The notes under the pieces were generated by a model that worked only from the letters and a program-made list of their open reading frames with translations, was not told the DNA's origin and did not search any database. Of a stretch of DNA of 64,000 nucleotides, positions 59,826 to 64,000 are shown in pieces. The translations under genes and the position numbers were made by a program. Each line of letters opens with the position of its first letter. Within the stretch, counting starts at the first letter, position 1. The DNA is from Mucilaginibacter sp. MD40 (GTDB taxonomy: Bacteria > Bacteroidota > Bacteroidia > Sphingobacteriales > Sphingobacteriaceae), in NCBI RefSeq assembly GCF_002288635.1, contig NZ_NRSW01000001.1, forward strand, positions 2,017,671-2,081,670, in the 5' to 3' direction.

Positions 59826-60428
59826 ATGATGACTAACCAAGAAAACACCTGGAATCATGATACAGATCAGAACCAGGGCTACGCTACCAATTCTTTTGCC
59901 GCAAGCAACCAGAATATTGATGAAAGCCGCCTGGACGGTACCGAAGGCGGTGGTAATATCCCCGGCAGCTATTCATCTAATGAAAGCATGAGCGGTGTAA
60001 ACAGTGTTGGCGATGAGGATGATGACCTGGCAACAGGTGATGATATCCCCGAAGATGACGAGCTTGAAGATGATGAATTAGAGGATGAGGATTATGAGGA
60101 TGCCGATATGGAAGAAGATACTGACCTGGATGGCGCCTCTGCAGGCTCATATACCGGGACCATCAATTCTTCATTGGATGACCCTAACGAAATGCCGGAA
60201 GAAGGCCAGTCGGATAACAAGGGCATCGGTTACTCACAGCAGGAAGAACAAGACCAACCAGGTGAGGGTGCTGATACCTCATTCAGTGAACAAATAGATG
60301 TTACCCCACCTGAAAGGCACGAATTTCCTTCGGAAGGTGTGGCTACTAAAACCGATTTCGCCAGCCGCGACCTGGGCCGTACTACAGGTCGTATGTTAGG
60401 CCACGAGCCGGGCACAGAGGGAATATAA
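59826..60428 (+). CDS. acidic, disordered protein of unknown function
   Basis: 200 residues, rich in Asp, Glu, Gly, Ser and Asn; the middle (about 66-101) is an almost unbroken acidic run (DEDDDLATGDD, EDDELEDDELEDEDYEDAD). No signal peptide, membrane helix or known domain is seen; the end (TKTDFASRDLGRTTGRMLGHEPGTEGI) is less acidic and may be a conserved tail. A near-perfect sigma-54 promoter lies just upstream, which suggests a conditionally expressed, perhaps stress- or starvation-linked protein. Two ATG codons stand at 59826 and 59829. The function is not known. Confidence 0.75.
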   Translation: MMTNQENTWNHDTDQNQGYATNSFAASNQNIDESRLDGTEGGGNIPGSYSSNESMSGVNSVGDEDDDLATGDDIPEDDELEDDELEDEDYEDADMEEDTDLDGASAGSYTGTINSSLDDPNEMPEEGQSDNKGIGYSQQEEQDQPGEGADTSFSEQIDVTPPERHEFPSEGVATKTDFASRDLGRTTGRMLGHEPGTEGI

Positions 60429-60477
60429 TGATGGAATAGATCATTGCAAGTGATAAATAACACTTGCGTACATTTAA

Positions 60478-60515
60478 ACAAAAGAGGCGTTTGAATATTC
60501 AAACGCCTCTTTTGT
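60478..60515. terminator. 38-nt perfect palindrome, bidirectional terminator
   Basis: ACAAAAGAGGCGTTTGAAT and its reverse complement meet with essentially no loop, between the acidic-protein gene and convergent accD. The A run and T run give termination in both directions. Confidence 0.9.
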
Positions 60516-60535
60516 TATCTGTTCATCAGCAATGG

Positions 60536-61426
60536 TTAGCTGTTATCTGCTTCTTTTTCTGCAACCGGTTCCTGTACGCCATATGGGGCGAGCATTTTAA
60601 GGAATGAGGCTAATTTTTCTTTCATTTCACGGCGGTCTACAATAAAATCGAGGAAACCATGTTCCTGTACAAACTCTGCAGTCTGGAAGCCTTTAGGCAG
60701 GTCTTTTTTAATAGTTTCTTTAATTACACGCGGGCCTGCAAAACCAATTAAAGCGCCTGGTTCGGCAATGTTAATGTCGCCCAGCATAGCGTATGATGCG
60801 GTAACACCACCAGTGGTAGGGTCGGTAAGTAAAGATATATATGGAATTCTTGCTTGTGCAAGCAGTGCCAGCTTAGCCGATGTTTTAGCCATCTGCATGA
60901 GCGAGAAGGCTGCCTCCATCATACGCGCACCGCCCGATTTTGAGATCATCAGGAAAGGTACTTTATGTTTGATGCTGTAATCAATAGAGCGGGCGATTTT
61001 TTCACCTACTACAGATCCCATGGAACCACCAATGAAGTTGAAGTCCATGCAGGCGATCACAATATCCTGTCCGTTTATTTTACCAACACCTGCGCGTATA
61101 GCATCAGTTAAACCGGTTTTGGTCTTGGTTTCTGTAAGCCTGTCGCTATATTTTTTGGTATCAGTAAAATGCAGCGGGTCGCCTGAGTGCAGGTCTGCAA
61201 AAAGTTCGGTAAACTGGTTATCATCAAACAATACCGAAAAATATTCTTTTGAACCTATACGTAAATGGAAACCGCAATAGTGGCAAACATATTGGTTTTC
61301 AACCTGTTCTGAATAATGAAGCGGTTTTTTACAATTTGGGCACTTATTCCATATCCCGTCCGGTGCTTCCTTCTTCTCCTGTGTAGTGGTAATAATGCCT
61401 TTGTCTTCGCGCTTAAACCAAGCCAT
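60536..61426 (-). CDS. accD: acetyl-CoA carboxylase carboxyltransferase subunit beta
   Basis: 296 residues; with AccA transfers carboxyl from biotin to acetyl-CoA, the first step of fatty acid synthesis. The N-terminal zinc ribbon uses Cys29, Cys32, Cys48 and Cys51 (CPNC, CHYC). The crotonase-fold core has [56 protein letters not shown] and [19 protein letters not shown]. accA is not in the window. Confidence 0.97.
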   Translation of the reverse strand: MAWFKREDKGIITTTQEKKEAPDGIWNKCPNCKKPLHYSEQVENQYVCHYCGFHLRIGSKEYFSVLFDDNQFTELFADLHSGDPLHFTDTKKYSDRLTETKTKTGLTDAIRAGVGKINGQDIVIACMDFNFIGGSMGSVVGEKIARSIDYSIKHKVPFLMISKSGGARMMEAAFSLMQMAKTSAKLALLAQARIPYISLLTDPTTGGVTASYAMLGDINIAEPGALIGFAGPRVIKETIKKDLPKGFQTAEFVQEHGFLDFIVDRREMKEKLASFLKMLAPYGVQEPVAEKEADNS

Positions 61427-61724
61427 ATCTTAAAAAGTGGTTAAAAGTAACTGCAAAGAAACAAAAAAAGCTGGTAATTTGATTGCATAAATTTATCAGC
61501 ACACTATGTGGTTGTATAGCAACGTGTTTTAGCTTGTGTTTCAGTAGGTAAGATATCATCCTTGTTGTATTAAATACACTATAGTATCGCCACTAATTAC
61601 TATTAAGCAGGTAGGCATATAGGATTTTAAGCTAAATACGCTTATTATTCAGATGCTTAAATCAAAAATAGGTGATAAATATTAGGCAAAACAGTAAATT
61701 TTTATAACTTCGAAGCCCAAACAA
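61427..61724. other. 298-nt divergent intergenic region between accD and the class II aldolase gene
   Basis: AT-rich, no open frame worth calling. Partial -7-like elements are seen on both strands: TTTCTTTG on the minus strand near 61455 and TAACTTCG on the plus strand near 61702. No repeat or hairpin of note. Confidence 0.4.
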
Positions 61725-62810
61725 ATGCTCATGGATTTAAAAAATTATAAAGGCGTACTGCATGGCAATCAGGTGCAGGCGTTATTTGAAGCAGCCAAGC
61801 AACACCAGTTTGCTTTACCCGCTGTAAACGTAATTGGCACCAATTCTATCAACGCTGTAATGGAAACCGCCAAAGCGGTTAATTCTCCTGTAATTATTCA
61901 GTTATCAAACGGCGGCGCCCAGTTCTACGCAGGTAAATCATTAGATAACTCAAAGCTGCAGGCCTGCATATTGGGCGCTGTATCAGCAGCTAAACACGTG
62001 CACTTACTGGCCGAGCACTATGGTGTAGCCGTTATTTTACACACCGACCACGCCGCAAAAAAATTATTACCATGGATTGATGGTTTATTAGACCACGGTG
62101 AAAAGTTTTTTGCTGAAACCGGCAAACCGCTTTTTTCATCGCACATGCTTGACCTTTCTGAGGAGCCTATCGAAGAAAACATCGAGATATCTGCCAAATA
62201 CCTGGCGCGCATGGCCAAAATGAACATGACCGTTGAAATTGAGCTGGGTGTTACCGGTGGCGAAGAAGATGGTGTTGATAACTCTGATGTTGACAGCTCT
62301 CGCCTGTATACCCAACCGGAAGAAGTTGCCTACGCTTATGAAGAACTGTCAAAAGTAAGCCATCGCTTTACTGTTGCGGCTGCCTTTGGTAACGTACATG
62401 GTGTATACAAACCGGGTAATGTTAAACTGATGCCTGTTATCCTGCACAATTCGCAGGAGTTCCTGAAGCAAAAACATAACCTTACTGCCGAGAAACCTAT
62501 CAACTTTGTGTTCCACGGTGGTTCAGGCTCAAGCCAGGAAGAGATCCGCGAGGCTATTTCATACGGCGCTATCAAAATGAACATTGATACCGACATGCAA
62601 TGGGCTTTCTGGGAAGGTATTAAAGATTATTACCAATCTAAAGAAGCTTATTTGCAATCTCAGATCGGAAGCCCGGATGGCGATGATTCTCCAAACAAAA
62701 AATATTACGACCCACGTGTATGGTTACGCAAAGGCGAAGAAACTTTTGTTAAACGCTTAACAGAAGCTTTTGCAGACCTAAACTGCCTTGACGTGAATAG
62801 CAAGCTGTAA
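61725..62810 (+). CDS. fbaA: class II fructose-bisphosphate aldolase
   Basis: 361 residues, zinc-dependent aldolase of the class IIA type. Catalytic Asp108 and zinc ligand His109 (ILHTDHAAKKLLPW), the Glu-rich zinc loop IELGVTGGEEDGVDN, the later zinc-ligand His residues (FGNVHGVYKPGN, VFHGGSGSS) and the phosphate loop INIDTDMQWAF region are intact. The start may be the ATG at 61725 or at 61731; both precede the conserved core. It is the second, unrelated aldolase of the window and probably the glycolytic one. Confidence 0.96.
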   Translation: MLMDLKNYKGVLHGNQVQALFEAAKQHQFALPAVNVIGTNSINAVMETAKAVNSPVIIQLSNGGAQFYAGKSLDNSKLQACILGAVSAAKHVHLLAEHYGVAVILHTDHAAKKLLPWIDGLLDHGEKFFAETGKPLFSSHMLDLSEEPIEENIEISAKYLARMAKMNMTVEIELGVTGGEEDGVDNSDVDSSRLYTQPEEVAYAYEELSKVSHRFTVAAAFGNVHGVYKPGNVKLMPVILHNSQEFLKQKHNLTAEKPINFVFHGGSGSSQEEIREAISYGAIKMNIDTDMQWAFWEGIKDYYQSKEAYLQSQIGSPDGDDSPNKKYYDPRVWLRKGEETFVKRLTEAFADLNCLDVNSKL

Positions 62811-62830
62811 CATATATAGCTAAAAAGAGT

Positions 62831-62868
62831 AAAAAGCGCCCGTGTTAAAAACATTGGCGCTTTTTTTT
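62831..62868 (+). terminator. terminator after the class II aldolase gene
   Basis: AAAAAGCGCC pairs with GGCGCTTTTT around a 15-nt loop, followed by further T. Confidence 0.85.
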
Positions 62869-62895
62869 AGTTGTGGATTTATACCTACAAAGTCT

Positions 62896-63405
62896 ATGGC
62901 TAAAAGTACACAACGCAAAAAAAACTTGTTTGAGCGGTTCGCAAACTGGGCAACCATTGCTACCGGCAGTTCTGCGGCGTTTATTGCCGCAACGGTTGTC
63001 ATCATTGTATGGATTGTGACGGGGCCAATATTTAAATATTCTGATACCTGGCAGTTAGTAATTAATACGGGCACCACTATTATTACTTTCCTCATGGTGT
63101 TTCTGATCCAAAAGTCGCAGAATAAAGATTCTAAAGCCGTGCACCTGAAACTTAACGAGCTGTTGGCATCGCACCAGGGGGCAAGTAACCGTATGGTGCA
63201 TATTGAGGACCTTACAGAAGATGAACTTGATAAGTTGGCCAGATTTTATATTAAGTTGTCTAAATTAGCCGAAGAAGAAGATGATATTACCTGTACGCAC
63301 TCTATTGACGCGGCAGAAGAGAATCATAACGAGAAATTATCCAGTTTAAAGACCAAGAAGCATTATCAAAATGCCCTCATCAGCAGAAGTAAAAAAAGTA
63401 AGTGA
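62896..63405 (+). CDS. low-affinity iron permease family small membrane protein
   Basis: 169 residues. The ATG at 62896 (MAKSTQRKKNLFERFANWATIATGSSAAF) was preferred to an in-frame GTG at 62842 that lies inside the aldolase terminator. Two transmembrane helices (FIAATVVIIVWIVTGPIF and LVINTGTTIITFLMVFLIQ) and the following QKSQNKDSKAVHLKLNELLASHQGASN match the Iron_permease family, named for a fungal low-affinity Fe transporter. Transport by the bacterial members is unproven. Its 3' end overlaps the GNAT gene by 35 nt. Confidence 0.85.
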   Translation: MAKSTQRKKNLFERFANWATIATGSSAAFIAATVVIIVWIVTGPIFKYSDTWQLVINTGTTIITFLMVFLIQKSQNKDSKAVHLKLNELLASHQGASNRMVHIEDLTEDELDKLARFYIKLSKLAEEEDDITCTHSIDAAEENHNEKLSSLKTKKHYQNALISRSKKSK

Positions 63406-63796
63406 CCCCAGTGACCTGGAAACCGTGTTCGCCATCAGGCGTGAAGTATTTGTTGACGAACAAAACTGCCCTCCGGAACTTGAATGGGAAAATGAAGACA
63501 TATCTACCCATTTCCTGGCTACGGTAGAAGGCGAGCCGGCAGGTGCGGCACGCTGGCGTAAAACCGATAAAGGCTATAAGTTAGAAAGATTTGCCGTGTT
63601 AGCTAAATTCAGAGGTTATGGGGTAGGAGAGGCTTTAGTTAAAGCTGTTCTAAACGATCTCCCATCCGATGCTTCTTATATATACCTGCATGCCCAAGTG
63701 CAGGCTCTTGGCTTTTATGAAAAGCTTGGTTTTAAACCCTCAGGCACTATGTTTGAGGAGGCTGGTATACAACATTTTAAAATGGTTATTAGATAG
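63371..63796 (+). CDS. GNAT family N-acetyltransferase
   Basis: 141 residues; acetyl-CoA-dependent transferase fold of the ElaA/YjcF-like branch. Seen are VFAIRREVFVDEQNCPPELEWENED, the acetyl-CoA-binding ERFAVLAKFRGYGVGEALVKAVL (R/Q-x-x-G-x-G type loop RGYGVG) and LHAQVQALGFYEKLGFKPSGTMFEEAGIQHFKMV. Acceptor substrate unknown. Its start lies inside the end of the previous gene in another frame, so translation is probably coupled. Confidence 0.9.
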   Translation: MPSSAEVKKVSDPSDLETVFAIRREVFVDEQNCPPELEWENEDISTHFLATVEGEPAGAARWRKTDKGYKLERFAVLAKFRGYGVGEALVKAVLNDLPSDASYIYLHAQVQALGFYEKLGFKPSGTMFEEAGIQHFKMVIR

Positions 63797-63900
63797 AATT
63801 AAGAAACAAGAGCGAGGAGTTAAGAATCAAGAGCCAAGAGTCCAGAAACAAGATCGGTTAGATGCGGTAAACTATATCTTAACTCTTATATCTTTATTTT
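63795..63900. repeat. heptamer-phased inverted array, site 5
   Basis: The left arm 63795-63857 is nine consecutive 7-mers of AGAnnCA type (for example AGAATTA, AGAATCA, AGAAACA). The right arm near 63872-63900 has ATATCTT and AACTCTT 7-mers. It lies between the GNAT gene and the end of a convergent gene, and its left arm starts inside the GNAT stop-codon region. Confidence 0.8.
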
Positions 63901-63901
63901 T

Positions 63902-64000
63902 CTATGTAAACACCTTTGCCGAATACTCCATAGCTTCGGCAAGTTTATCCAGATCGAGGCTCAGCTGTACGTTTTGATGCAAAAGGAACGCCACAAGGTT
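63902..64000 (-). CDS. C-terminal end of an unidentified gene
   Basis: On the minus strand an open frame enters from the right edge and ends at a TAG (63902-63904). The last 32 residues include LLHQNVQLSLDLDKLAEAMEYSAKV. The frame is continuous to the edge and the position after a repeat fits the end of a gene, but the family cannot be told from this fragment. Confidence 0.5.
   Translation of the reverse strand, partial: NLVAFLLHQNVQLSLDLDKLAEAMEYSAKVFT

Noticed and set aside
62842..62895. N-terminal extension of the iron-permease-family protein from a GTG
   Set aside because: The extension lies within the hairpin and T run of the aldolase terminator; ATG at 62896 fits the family.
63795..63857. 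Heptamer arrays as possible CRISPR repeats
   Set aside because: Units are 7 nt, contiguous and degenerate, without spacers or cas genes.

Overview
The window is chromosomal DNA from a member of the Bacteroidota, most likely the family Sphingobacteriaceae (Mucilaginibacter or Pedobacter-like). The grounds are a SusC/SusD pair, a DUF6377 membrane regulator, many families typical of this phylum (DUF6702, DUF5522, DUF5362, DUF1573, DUF2805, PUR/DUF3276, long NusB), start sites mostly without Shine-Dalgarno sequences, and dispersed intergenic repeats with 7-bp phasing. The genus is an inference. No rRNA, CRISPR array, prophage, integrase or insertion sequence was seen.

Positions 1-19958 hold an unusual glycan-type utilisation locus: a GH31 alpha-glucosidase (5' end outside the window), a DUF6377 regulator, SusC and SusD, two very large tandem FG-GAP/VCBS lipoproteins with ASPIC/UnbV domains, an antisense SRPBCC/GyrI-like gene, a lipoprotein with an intact vanadium-haloperoxidase/PAP2 active site, and a GH65 enzyme resembling the glucosyl-galactosyl-hydroxylysine glucosidase group. 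The likely picture is capture at the outer membrane of an alpha-glucosylated substrate, followed by periplasmic alpha-glucosidase action. The roles of the haloperoxidase-like enzyme and of the FG-GAP proteins are unknown. This is the best candidate for a poorly described system here.

Positions 20029-35639 carry mixed housekeeping and envelope genes: DUF2805, an M28 peptidase, an EEP-fold phosphatase, a Tat-exported beta-propeller, a PAP2-type membrane protein, a cupredoxin lipoprotein, a GAF histidine kinase, a Tat-exported sugar isomerase-like protein, a Crp/Fnr regulator next to an AhpD-like gene, a class I aldolase, a lipocalin-like lipoprotein, tRNA-Arg(CCG), fructose-1,6-bisphosphatase, a divergent RpoD-like sigma factor behind a strong 5' hairpin, an Lrp regulator, DUF6702 and HupE/UreJ.

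Positions 35671-49807 carry an M1 aminopeptidase, an Oar-like TonB-dependent receptor, an exported msrA-msrB pair, an SDR oxidoreductase, ychF, mgtE, DUF5362, a PUR protein and an MdlA-like ABC half-transporter.

Positions 50058-56237 look like one long co-directional cluster: a leucine-dehydrogenase-like gene lacking the catalytic lysine, nusB, DUF1573, yajC, ybbR, coaE, an MBL-fold exonuclease homologue, a 53-residue DUF5522 protein and marR. The rest has a PAP2 phosphatase, a glmM-like mutase with a TTG start, a cysteine desulfurase, an acidic disordered protein behind a near-perfect sigma-54 promoter, accD, a class II aldolase, an iron-permease-family protein, a GNAT enzyme and the end of an unidentified gene.

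Intergenic DNA holds many strong hairpin terminators and three dispersed repeat families: heptamer-phased arrays (five sites), a roughly 50-nt element (three sites, four copies or half-copies), and short ATTGC/GCAAT hairpins (two sites).
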